In this document: one piece after another, positions 8,690 to 15,806 of the stretch
How positions within the stretch are numbered: position 1 is the first letter of the stretch
Layout of the letters: every line of letters begins with the position of its first letter
From: Cyanobium sp. AMD-g
GTDB lineage: Bacteria > Cyanobacteriota > Cyanobacteriia > PCC-6307 > Cyanobiaceae
NCBI RefSeq assembly: GCF_024346395.1
Contig: NZ_JAGQCW010000005.1
Coordinates: forward strand, 124,001-188,000
Reading direction: 5' to 3'
Length of the DNA stretch: 64,000 nucleotides
Position numbers and translations under genes: made by a program
Notes under the pieces: generated by a model
Told to the model about the DNA's origin: nothing
What the model saw: only the letters and a program-made list of their open reading frames with translations
The model's database searches: none

Positions 8690-9120
8690 CTCAGCGATCC
8701 CAACCATCCGCCCGGTGATGTGCTCCAGCGCGCAGAACACACAGCCTGCTTCGCGGTGGCCGTTGCTGGCCTGCACATCGCGGAAGCACAGCGCCTGCAG
8801 GTTGCTGATGACGTAGGGGCCGCCCTGTTTTCACCGAGCCGCTGATCGGGCTGCGGTGGCGGCTGCGGTGGGCAAACACCTCTTCGCCGCGCTGCTCGCG
8901 GAAGGCATCGAGGCGCTGGCGGCAGAGCTCCAGCAGCGCGTCGCGCTCGCCATCGCTCAACGCGTCGCCGCCGATCAGGCTGTCGTGGCCATCGCCAGAG
9001 GCGGTGATGCCGTTGAAGGAGAAGCCGGCCCACCATGCGCTTCCCAGGATCCGTCGGGCCACGTTGTGCGCCTGGGCGGGGGCATGGGGGCATCCTGGCG
9101 GGGTGAGACGGGGGGTGGCA
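8690..9120 (-). pseudogene. Second, more degraded HNH-HIT copy
   Basis: The minus strand again reads AWWAGFSFNGIT and LIGGDALSDGERDALLELC, then loses the HNH core in a rearranged stretch. It regains short pieces of the zinc motif region (LQALCF) and of the HIT start (HREAGCVFCALE) in other frames. It is a deletion derivative of the gene at 7432-8108 and contains repeat copy B. Confidence 0.6.
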
Positions 9121-9122
9121 CT
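8892..9122. repeat. Cassette repeat copy B
   Basis: Aligns to 7842-8072 with a constant offset of 1050 bases and no gaps. The conserved end core is at 9081-9122. It starts just after the degraded HNH-HIT remnant and ends 86 bases before the BrnT start. Confidence 0.8.
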
Positions 9123-9208
9123 TGCCTTTCGAGGTTCTCTCCGCTCTTTCACCATGCCCACCCAGCTCGCGGATTCAGTCAGCGGCTCCACCCGAGCCAC
9201 GCAGGGCG

Positions 9209-9478
9209 GTGATCCGCTTTGATCCCCTCAAGCGGCTGCGGACTCCGGAGCAGCGAGGCCTGGATTTTCTCGATGCTGAACGCGTCTTTGCCGGGCCGAC
9301 GCTGGAGTTTGAAGACCGCCGGCGCGACTATGGTGAGGTTCGGACTGTCTGCGTGGGTCTGCTGGAGGGTCGCATGGTCGTGATCATCTACTCCCAGCGT
9401 TCCTTTTCCCGTCAGGTCATTTCGATGCGTAAGGCCAATGCAAGAGAGCAACTACGTTTTCGCCACCACTTCTCCTGA
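9209..9478 (+). CDS. brnT: BrnT family toxin
   Basis: An 89-residue protein with a GTG start, chosen because the family begins at the FDPLK strand. It has the BrnT signature: FDPLKRLRTPEQRGLDF, a VFAGPTLEFEDRRRDYGE block, and the C-terminal VISMRKANARE that matches the R..S.RKA..RE end of BrnT RNases. BrnT is a RelE-fold ribonuclease neutralised by BrnA. The brnA-like frame starts 41 bases before this stop, so the two overlap. Confidence 0.8.
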   Translation: MIRFDPLKRLRTPEQRGLDFLDAERVFAGPTLEFEDRRRDYGEVRTVCVGLLEGRMVVIIYSQRSFSRQVISMRKANAREQLRFRHHFS

Positions 9479-9620
9479 TGACCCGATTCGCTCGGATCTA
9501 CAGCGTGTGGATGCGCATCTGATCCAGCCTGAAGAGTATGCCGAGATTCCGGAGATCACGGATGACGATCTGGCACGTGCTGTGATCAAGGGGCCGCGCA
9601 AGCTCGATCAACCTCAGTAA
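9438..9620 (+). CDS. brnA: BrnA-like antitoxin, shortened
   Basis: A 60-residue protein that carries the N-terminal half of BrnA (EEYAEIPEITDDDLARAV) and then ends at LDQPQ. BrnA antitoxins normally continue into a ribbon-helix-helix DNA-binding domain of about 40 more residues. I could not find that domain in the following bases, where repeat copy C begins. The toxin-binding part may remain while autoregulation is lost. Confidence 0.65.
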   Translation: MQESNYVFATTSPDDPIRSDLQRVDAHLIQPEEYAEIPEITDDDLARAVIKGPRKLDQPQ

Positions 9621-9667
9621 CGTTGCTTCCGCCTCGATCACCCCTGAGCCCCACTCTCGGCCGCTCA

Positions 9668-9832
9668 CGTTCCCCCTGTCGTTCAACTCGTCGCCGCCGA
9701 TCAGGGCGTAGGCACCGTTGCCAAAGCGGGTGATGTCCTGCGCGGGGGCGGGGCTGAGGCGGCCCAGCAGCTCCATGAGCATCAGCGGTTGGTCGATGGG
9801 GATCCTGGCGAGGGTGAGACGGGGTTGGCACT
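9668..9832. repeat. Cassette repeat copy C
   Basis: A diverged, shorter copy. Its end core at 9795-9832 (GATCCTGGCGAGGGTGAGAC, then GGTTGGCACT) matches the other copies, and the inner part reads ALIGGDELND on the minus strand. The segment that encodes WWAGFTFNGI in the other copies is replaced. It lies between brnA and higB. Confidence 0.65.
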
Positions 9833-9940
9833 TGTAACAGGAGGAACACAGGCAAGCCAGGCCGCCATGTCAGCGCGTGATCCCCTTCGCCCGGCCCCAC
9901 TGCCTGGCGTGCCTACGTCCAGCGGGGGTAAGTTAACGGT

Positions 9941-10219
9941 GTGATCAGGTCGTTTCGTTGCCGCGACACCCAGGCCCTCTTTGAAGGGAAGCCAGGGCGC
10001 CGCTTCGGAGGCTTCGCTCGTGTGGCGTTCCGCAAGCTCGCCATCCTCGACGCCGCCGGATGCCTCAACGATCTGCAGATCCCACCGGGCAATCGCCTGG
10101 AGTCGCTCAGGGGGAACCGCCATGGCCAGCACAGCATCCGCATCAACGTCCAGTTCCGGCTCTGCTTTGTCTGGACGGACGCCGGGCCAGAGGAGGTCGA
10201 GATCGTTGACTACCACTGA
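9941..10219 (+). CDS. higB: HigB/RelE family toxin
   Basis: A 92-residue ribosome-dependent mRNA interferase of the RelE/HigB fold. Visible features are IRSFRCRDTQALFEG at the start, the central ARVAFRKLAILDAAGCLNDL helix, PPGNRLESLRG, and the C-terminal SIRINVQFRLCFVW strand typical of HigB, ending VEIVDYH. Toxin-first order with an overlapping HigA is the classic higBA layout. Third pair in the array. Confidence 0.9.
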   Translation: MIRSFRCRDTQALFEGKPGRRFGGFARVAFRKLAILDAAGCLNDLQIPPGNRLESLRGNRHGQHSIRINVQFRLCFVWTDAGPEEVEIVDYH

Positions 10220-10508
10220 CGTGATGCTCGTGCCACCTGGCGAGGTGCTGCTGGAGGAGTTCCTTCGGCCCATGGGAATCAGCCAGTACCGGTTGGCGCT
10301 GGCGATCGCTGTGCCGGAGAGCCGCATCAACGCGATCGTGAAGGGCAAACGGGCCATCACTGCCGACACCGATCTGCGCCTGTGCCGTTTCTTCGGCCTG
10401 AGCGAGGGCTTCTGGCTGCGGATGCAAGGGAGCCACGATCTGAAGCAGGCCAAGCAGGCCTTGGCAAGCGTGCTGCCGACGATCGAGCCAATTCAGTCAA
10501 TGGCGTGA
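10206..10508 (+). CDS. higA: HigA family antitoxin
   Basis: An XRE-type helix-turn-helix antitoxin of about 100 residues. The core matches HigA closely: PPGEVLLEEFLRPMGISQYR, then INAIVKGKRAITADTDLRL and FFGLSEGFWLRMQ. A TTG at 10206 gives the family-like MTTTDV start and overlaps higB; ATG at 10224 is the alternative. It represses its own operon and neutralises HigB. Repeat copy D begins two bases after its stop. Confidence 0.9.
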   Translation: MTTTDVMLVPPGEVLLEEFLRPMGISQYRLALAIAVPESRINAIVKGKRAITADTDLRLCRFFGLSEGFWLRMQGSHDLKQAKQALASVLPTIEPIQSMA

Positions 10509-10509
10509 G

Positions 10510-10740
10510 GAGGGCTTGCGGTTCAGTGCCAGTAGCTGGTTGCGCTCGGCGTCGCTCAGCTCTACTGCTACGCAGAAGCCTTCGGCTACGCCGCCCACCA
10601 GGGCGTAGGTGCCCTTCTCGCAGCGGGTGATGCCGTTGAAGGTGAACCCGGCCCACCAGGCGCGGCGGTTCCGGCGGGCGATGCCCTGTGCGGGGGCGGG
10701 GGCATAGGGGCATCCTGGAGCGGGTGACGGGGGTGGCACT
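10510..10740. repeat. Cassette repeat copy D
   Basis: The minus strand reads AWWAGFTFNGITRCEKGTYA and ELSDAERNQLLALN. The end core at 10701-10740 repeats the GGCATAGGGGCATCCTGG and GGGTGGCACT pattern. It begins directly after the higA stop and ends 99 bases before the DUF433 gene. Confidence 0.75.
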
Positions 10741-10839
10741 GGTGAGGGAGAGGCCTAGAAGATCCCCATGCCAGCGCCACAACCAGCTCACGGTCGTGAT
10801 CTGCCGTCCCCCTTAGGCTGGGGAAGCCAGGAAACCGTC

Positions 10840-11073
10840 ATGACAGACCAGCTTGGGCGCATCACCCTCAACCCTGAGATCTGCCATGGAAAGCCAACCA
10901 TCCGCGGCTTGCGTTATCCCGTGGAGATGGTGCTCGAACTGTTGTCAGCTGGGATGAGTGCGGCTGACATTCTTGCCGATTATCCAGATCTCGAGGCTGA
11001 AGACATCACGGCAGTGCTTGAGTACGCAACCCGGCTTTCCCGAATTCAGCGGGTTGACCTCCTCTCTGCATGA
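10840..11073 (+). CDS. DUF433 antitoxin
   Basis: A 77-residue protein with the DUF433 winged-helix layout: ITLNPEICHGKPTIRGLR (residues 8-25), then VEMVLELLSAGMSAADILAD and YPDLEAEDITAVLEYA. DUF433 proteins are paired with DUF5615 PIN-like toxins. The stop overlaps the partner start in an ATGA junction. Fourth pair in the array. Confidence 0.88.
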   Translation: MTDQLGRITLNPEICHGKPTIRGLRYPVEMVLELLSAGMSAADILADYPDLEAEDITAVLEYATRLSRIQRVDLLSA

Positions 11074-11423
11074 GGATCCTGCTGGATGCCCAGCTGCCTC
11101 GATCTCTCGTTCGGCCGCTGGAGCAATGTGGTTGCGACGTCCTGCACACCCTTGATCTGCCTGATGGAAATCGCAGCGCCGACAGCATGATGTCCTCCAT
11201 TGCCGACAGCGATGGGAGAGTTGTCTTTAGCAAGGATGCGGATTTCGTCCGTAGTCATCTCTTGCGCGGCACTCCCGCCAGGCTCCTGCTTGTGGCCACG
11301 GGCAACATTGGGAACCAGGAACTCACCGCCCTGCTGCTTCGTGTTCTGCCGGAGCTGAACCGGCTGTTTGAAACCCATGTCCTCATCGAGCTGAGTCGGA
11401 GGGCATTGGTTGTGAGGCATTGA
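11070..11423 (+). CDS. DUF5615 PIN-like toxin
   Basis: A 117-residue PIN-fold putative ribonuclease. It starts MRILLDAQLPRSL with the first acidic residue at position 6, and has FSKDADF (about 57-63) carrying further acidic active-site candidates and LLLVATGNIGN after it. This is the standard DUF5615 pattern. It overlaps the DUF433 gene by 4 bases, so toxin and antitoxin are translationally coupled. Confidence 0.88.
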   Translation: MRILLDAQLPRSLVRPLEQCGCDVLHTLDLPDGNRSADSMMSSIADSDGRVVFSKDADFVRSHLLRGTPARLLLVATGNIGNQELTALLLRVLPELNRLFETHVLIELSRRALVVRH

Positions 11424-11536
11424 GCGCCAATCATCTCGGCGCCGATGAGCCGCTTGACCACCTGGCTCATGGGCATCCGCTCGGCGATGCCTTCCCCTCC
11501 ATCACCCCCTCGGCCAGACCTGGCGGGTTGCCTACG

Positions 11537-11776
11537 ATGAATTCACTGAAAGAAGCAGAGGCTGTGCGCACGTTCTCCGCCGTCATCGAGCGCTGCGCGG
11601 ACACCGGCCTGCTTGTGGGCTATGTCCCGGGCTTCCCCGGCGCCCACACCCAGGGGGAGACCCTCGATGAGCTGCAGGCCAACCTCCAGGAGGTGATCGC
11701 CATGCTCCTGGAGGACGGCGAGCCGACCCTGGAAAGCGACTTCGTGGGCCTGCAGCAGATCGTGGTGCCGGCATGA
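11537..11776 (+). CDS. hicB: HicB family antitoxin-like protein, no HicA seen
   Basis: A 79-residue HicB partial-RNase-H fold: FSAVIERCADTGLLVGYVPG, then GAHTQGETLDELQANLQEVI and MLLEDGE. HicA, normally adjacent, is absent. The only frame touching the stop is ATGACCCTGGAGG..., which ends after 10 codons. Solitary HicB proteins of this sort are common, so it may have no toxin partner here. It has no repeat copy in front of it. Confidence 0.8.
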   Translation: MNSLKEAEAVRTFSAVIERCADTGLLVGYVPGFPGAHTQGETLDELQANLQEVIAMLLEDGEPTLESDFVGLQQIVVPA

Positions 11777-11848
11777 CCCTGGAGGGGTTCCTCAGCCACC
11801 GCTGAACCACGAACCTCACGCTCCTGCCTTCGGCGATGGTCCGCCCCG

Positions 11849-13486
11849 ATGCAGCCCCCCCATCAGGACGCCCTGCCGCAATGGCGGCGACCGGACACCA
11901 AACCGCTGCCAGAGTGGGCGGGCTTACGGCATTCCATGCCCCACCACGGCCCGCCCCTGGCCCCACCGGCAGACCTGACCCGCCTCCTGGAGGCCGGCCT
12001 GGGGCGCGACCCGGCGGCAGCGGCGCTGCAGGATCTGGTCCACAGCATCGGCTGGGCCGAGCTCGACCGGCAGGTGGAGCAGCTGGCCCGGGCCTACCAG
12101 CGGCTGGGCCTGCGGCGGGGCGACCGGATCGCCTCCCTGATCCCCAACCGGGTGGAGCTGGTCGTCCACTACCTGGCCGGGTTGCGCAGCGGCCTGGTGC
12201 TCACCCCGCTCAACTACCGCTACGTGCCGCCGGAGATCGACCATGCGCTGACGGTGAGCGGCGCCGCGGCCCTGGTGTTCCACGGCGAACGGCTGGCCGA
12301 TGTGCAGGCCAGCGCCGTGGCGGTCCGGCTGCCCCTTGGCTGCCACCGCATCGACGATCCCTCCGGTTTCGAGCCCCTGCTGGCCGCAGCACCCGCCGGC
12401 GCTGAGGCCCAGCCCTGGCCCGATCTGGCCACCGACGAGCCCTGCTTCCTCTTCTTCACCTCCGGCAGCACCGGCCGGCCCAAGGGCGTGACCCACAGCC
12501 GCGCCAGCTTCGCCGCGGTGCTCACCTCCTTCATCCAGGCCAGCGAACTCCAGGCCGGCGAGAAGGTGCTGGCCGGCAGCTCCCTGGCCCACATCGCCTC
12601 CTGCGCCCTCGTCCTGGCGGCCCTGGCCGCCGGCGCCTCCGCGGCGATCGCCAGCCGCATCGATGCGCCCACCGTGGAAACCCTGCTGCGGCGCCACCGG
12701 CCCTCGCTGCTGCTGATGCTGCCCGCCGCCCTGTTCGAGCTGCTGCGGGATGAGCGGCTCCAGCCGTCGGATCTGGGCTCGGTGCGCCTCTGCATCAGCG
12801 GCGGCGACAAGGTGCCCCACCAGCTGCAGGAGGAGTTCCGCCGGGCCGCCGGCTTCGGGATCGACGAATGCTTCGGCATGAGCGAGATCGGCTACGCCAC
12901 CCTGGCGCCCCCGTCGGGCCCGAACCGGATCGGCTCCGTCGGCCGGCTCTGCCCCGGGTTCAGCGCCAGCCTGCGCGACGACGACGGCAACGAGGTGGCC
13001 CCGGGTGAGCAAGGGCGCCTCTGGATCCAGGCGCCCTCCCGGATGCTGGGCTACTGGGACAACCCCGAGGCCACCGCCGACACCATCCGCCAGGGCTGGC
13101 TGGACAGCGGCGATGAGATGCGCATCGACGCCGACGGCTACTTCTGGTTCTGCGGCCGCCGCAAGCAGATCATCGTCCACGACAGCTCCAACATCTGCCC
13201 CCAGGAGGTGGAGGAGGCGCTCTCGGAGCATCCGGCCGTGGATCTGGTGGGGGTGATCGGCATCCAGGACCCGGTGCATGGCGAGAACGTGCGGGCCTAC
13301 CTGACCCTGCGCCCGGACCAGCCCGCCCCCAGCGAAGCCGAACTGATTGCCTTTGCCCGGGCCCGCGTCGGCTACAAGGCGCCGGAGGAGATCCGCGTGC
13401 TGCCTGAGCTGCCCCTCACCCCCGTGGGCAAGACCGACCGGCTGGCCCTGCGGCAGCTGGCGGCGGATGGGCTGCATGCCGGTTGA
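11849..13486 (+). CDS. Acyl-CoA synthetase / AMP-dependent ligase
   Basis: A 545-residue adenylate-forming enzyme (ANL superfamily) that activates a carboxylic acid with ATP, probably to an acyl-CoA. The A3 motif FTSGSTGRPKG is near residues 203-213. The hinge region with DSGDEMRIDADGYFWFCGR and the C-terminal catalytic lysine in VGKTDRLAL (near 528) are present. Substrate cannot be told. An internal ATG at 11936 is an equally good start, since the first 29 residues are not conserved-looking. It overlaps the next gene by 11 bases. Confidence 0.88.
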   Translation: MQPPHQDALPQWRRPDTKPLPEWAGLRHSMPHHGPPLAPPADLTRLLEAGLGRDPAAAALQDLVHSIGWAELDRQVEQLARAYQRLGLRRGDRIASLIPNRVELVVHYLAGLRSGLVLTPLNYRYVPPEIDHALTVSGAAALVFHGERLADVQASAVAVRLPLGCHRIDDPSGFEPLLAAAPAGAEAQPWPDLATDEPCFLFFTSGSTGRPKGVTHSRASFAAVLTSFIQASELQAGEKVLAGSSLAHIASCALVLAALAAGASAAIASRIDAPTVETLLRRHRPSLLLMLPAALFELLRDERLQPSDLGSVRLCISGGDKVPHQLQEEFRRAAGFGIDECFGMSEIGYATLAPPSGPNRIGSVGRLCPGFSASLRDDDGNEVAPGEQGRLWIQAPSRMLGYWDNPEATADTIRQGWLDSGDEMRIDADGYFWFCGRRKQIIVHDSSNICPQEVEEALSEHPAVDLVGVIGIQDPVHGENVRAYLTLRPDQPAPSEAELIAFARARVGYKAPEEIRVLPELPLTPVGKTDRLALRQLAADGLHAG

Positions 13487-14783
13487 GGCCTCCCTGCTCG
13501 CCTGGATCGGCAACCGCGGGCGCCGCTGCAGCGTCGGCGAGGTGGCCGCCGGCACCGGCCTGTCCCTGCAGGAGGTGGAGCCGGGGCTGCTGGCCCTGGT
13601 GGCCGAGGTGTCCGGCCGCCTGCAGGTGGCCGAGGACGGCACCCTGTTGTTCGTCTTCCCTCCCGCGCTGCGGATGCGGCTGCTGGCCCTCAGCGGCCGC
13701 CGGCGGCTGCAGGCCCGGTTGCAGGCGGCCCTGCGCCTGGCCGCCCGGCTGATCCGGCTCAGCTTCGGCCTGGTGCTGCTGCTGGTCACCACCCTGGTGG
13801 TGCTGATCCTGTCGGTGCTGCTGATCGTGCGGCTGTTCACCAGCGACGATGGCGACGATGCCGGCCTGGCGCTGCTGCAGGGGCTGGCCCAGGTGCCCCT
13901 CTCCATCCTGGATCTGCTCGCCTCCGGCCTCCGGGCCCCGGCGCGCGCGGGCTCCGCCTCCGTCACGCCGCAGCAGCTGTGGAGCCTGCTCTGGGACCTG
14001 CCCGGTGAGGGCACCGATCCGGCCGCCCTGGGCTTCCTCAGCGCCGTGTTCTCGATCCTGTTCGGCGATGGCGATCCCAATGCCCGCTTCGAGCCGCAGC
14101 GCTGGCGCCGCATCGCTGCCTTTCTGCGCCAGCGCGGTGGCGTGGTGATCGCCGAGGACCTCGCCCCGCTGCTCGATCTGCCCGACTGCCCCTCCGATCC
14201 CGACCGCCGCCGTGACCTCGCCGATGCCGCCATGCTGCCGGTGCTGCTGCGCTTCGACGGCCGCCCCGAGGTGAGCGAGGACGGGGACCTGATCTATGGC
14301 TTTCCTTCCCTGCCCGCCCGCGCCGCCGGCATGGATGGGCCGGTGCCGCCCCTGCGCGAACGGGCCTTTCGCTTCAGCCGGGCCGGAGCCGGGCAACGGG
14401 TTGCCTACGGGCTCACCGTCGGGGCCCTGCTGCTGCTTGCGCCGTGGCTGCTGGCGATCACGCCCGCCTGGCTGCCCCCCGTGGCCTGGCTGGCGCGGTT
14501 CGCCATCGGCTACGCCCTGTTGCTGCTGCTCCTGCCCCTGGCCCGCCTGCCGCTGCAGCACTGGCGCAACCGTGCCATCGCCGCCCGCAATCGACGCCGC
14601 CAGGCCTGGGCCCAGGCGGCCCGCCACGCCGATCCCCTGCTGAAGCGGCGCCGTGCCGCCGCCCGCCGACGGGGCGCCACCGAGGCTGGCCGGCCGGCGC
14701 CGCGGGTCGTGTACGACAGCGGCCGTGATCTGCTGGAGCAGTCCATCGAAGGCCTGGCCGGTGGGACCCGGCCGACCGCCTGA
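13476..14783 (+). CDS. Conserved membrane protein of unknown function
   Basis: A 435-residue protein. The first ~60 residues look like a winged-helix-type domain (SVGEVAAGTGLSLQEVEPGL). They are followed by a hydrophobic segment near residues 90-120 (LVLLLVTTLVVLILSVLLIV) and, after a soluble stretch with a second helix-turn-helix-like part, two more transmembrane segments near 310-360. The C-terminus is very basic. It overlaps the acyl-CoA ligase by 11 bases, so the two are probably co-transcribed. I do not recognise a function. Confidence 0.75.
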   Translation: MPVEASLLAWIGNRGRRCSVGEVAAGTGLSLQEVEPGLLALVAEVSGRLQVAEDGTLLFVFPPALRMRLLALSGRRRLQARLQAALRLAARLIRLSFGLVLLLVTTLVVLILSVLLIVRLFTSDDGDDAGLALLQGLAQVPLSILDLLASGLRAPARAGSASVTPQQLWSLLWDLPGEGTDPAALGFLSAVFSILFGDGDPNARFEPQRWRRIAAFLRQRGGVVIAEDLAPLLDLPDCPSDPDRRRDLADAAMLPVLLRFDGRPEVSEDGDLIYGFPSLPARAAGMDGPVPPLRERAFRFSRAGAGQRVAYGLTVGALLLLAPWLLAITPAWLPPVAWLARFAIGYALLLLLLPLARLPLQHWRNRAIAARNRRRQAWAQAARHADPLLKRRRAAARRRGATEAGRPAPRVVYDSGRDLLEQSIEGLAGGTRPTA

Positions 14784-14817
14784 GACAATCCAGCCTCGCC
14801 CGTGCCCAGCGAAACGT

Positions 14818-15342
14818 ATGTCCGTTCTCGGCAGAGAGGCGATCCTGCAGGCGATCGAAGCGGGCATGATCGGGGTGACGCCCTTCGTTCCCGAGCGGCT
14901 GGGCCCCGCCTCTCTCGACCTCACCCTTGCCCCCACCTTTCGCGTCTTCCGCAAGGTGCACGAGGTGATCGAGGTGCGCGAGCACACCGACTACCGGACG
15001 CTCACCGAGAAGATTGTGGTGCCCCAGGGCCAGCACATCCTGATCATGCCGGGCGAGACGGTGCTCGGCATCACCCAGGAGCGGCTGCGTCTGGGCCCCG
15101 GGCTGTGCGGCTGGCTGGAGGGCCGCAGCCGTTTCGCGCGGCTGGGCCTGATGGTGCACATCAGCGCCCCCTTCATGGGGCCGGGGATCGACAGCCAGCA
15201 GGTGCTGGAGATGAGCAACTTCGGTCCCGCTCCGCTCGCCGTGCATCCCGGCACCGCGATCTGCCAGTTCGTGTTTCAGAAGCTGCAGGGTATCGAGAGT
15301 TACGCCGGCCGCTTCGCCGGCCAGACGGAGGATTCCTTCTGA
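14818..15342 (+). CDS. dcd: dCTP deaminase
   Basis: A 174-residue member of the dCTP deaminase / dUTPase trimeric fold that makes dUTP from dCTP for thymidylate synthesis. The N-terminal GPASLDLTLAPTFRVF strand, the GRSRFARLGLMVH motif (about residues 102-114) and the VLEMSNFG block carrying the catalytic glutamate are present. It is slightly shorter than the enterobacterial enzyme. The ATG at 14818 was chosen because MSVLGREAI matches the family start. It stands alone, 35 bases after the membrane protein gene. Confidence 0.9.
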   Translation: MSVLGREAILQAIEAGMIGVTPFVPERLGPASLDLTLAPTFRVFRKVHEVIEVREHTDYRTLTEKIVVPQGQHILIMPGETVLGITQERLRLGPGLCGWLEGRSRFARLGLMVHISAPFMGPGIDSQQVLEMSNFGPAPLAVHPGTAICQFVFQKLQGIESYAGRFAGQTEDSF

Positions 15343-15356
15343 GCGACACGGCACGG

Positions 15357-15608
15357 ATGACCCGTTATCTCCCCACCCAGGAACAGCAGTGGCACCCGAT
15401 CGATGTGCGGGGGGTCACGATGCAGGCCTGCCGCAGGGCCTGACGGTTCCCCGCCATCACCATGCCGGCTGGTGCCAGGTGTTCGTGGTGAGTGGCGCGA
15501 TGCAGGTGCAGGCCGTTCGAGCCGGGCGACACCCACACCGAAACCGCGCTCGACGACACCCTGCTGCTGGTGATCTGTGAGGAGGACCGGCCGGAGTTCC
15601 GCCGTTAG
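15357..15608 (+). pseudogene. Degraded cupin protein gene
   Basis: The first frame (MTRYLPTQEQQWHPIDVRGV) stops near 15443. The rest of a small cupin barrel continues in other frames: HHHAGWCQVFVVSGAMQVQA, then PGDTHTETALDD and LLLVICEEDRPEFRR before the TAG at 15606. At least two frame changes are needed, so the gene is broken. Confidence 0.5.
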
Positions 15609-15730
15609 CCAGCCTGCATCACGGCCGGGCGAAGCGCCTGCGAGCTGCCAGCTTGGTCCCGTGACAGTGGGTGACGTTCCGGTGGCCGGATGGGCATGGT
15701 CCATAGGCTGATCCTGAAAGCACTGAATGA

Positions 15731-15786
15731 GTGGTTGCCAGGCCCACCTCAAGACTGATGGGCCCTGTCAGGGAGCAAGCAACCAC
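15731..15786 (+). promoter_or_regulatory. Large hairpin in the leader of the methyltransferase gene
   Basis: GTGGTTGC (15731-15738) pairs with GCAACCAC (15779-15786), and inside it GGCCCA (15741-15746) pairs with TGGGCC (15759-15764). It lies 20 bases before the ATG at 15807 and could fold in the mRNA or bind a regulator. It has no T-run after it. Confidence 0.4.
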
Positions 15787-15806
15787 GCAAGAAAGGCAGG
15801 CTTTAC

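Noticed and set aside
7842-10740. Integron attC sites at the repeats
   Set aside because: No RYYYAAC/GTTRRRY core pair and no imperfect hairpin arrangement was seen, and no integrase gene is in the window. The cassette analogy is kept only as a comparison.
11924-14233. Long minus-strand open frame of about 770 codons
   Set aside because: It runs antisense to the acyl-CoA ligase and the membrane protein. In GC-rich DNA the antisense frame stays open by codon bias; its composition (Gln/Ala/Gly/Arg-rich) is not protein-like.
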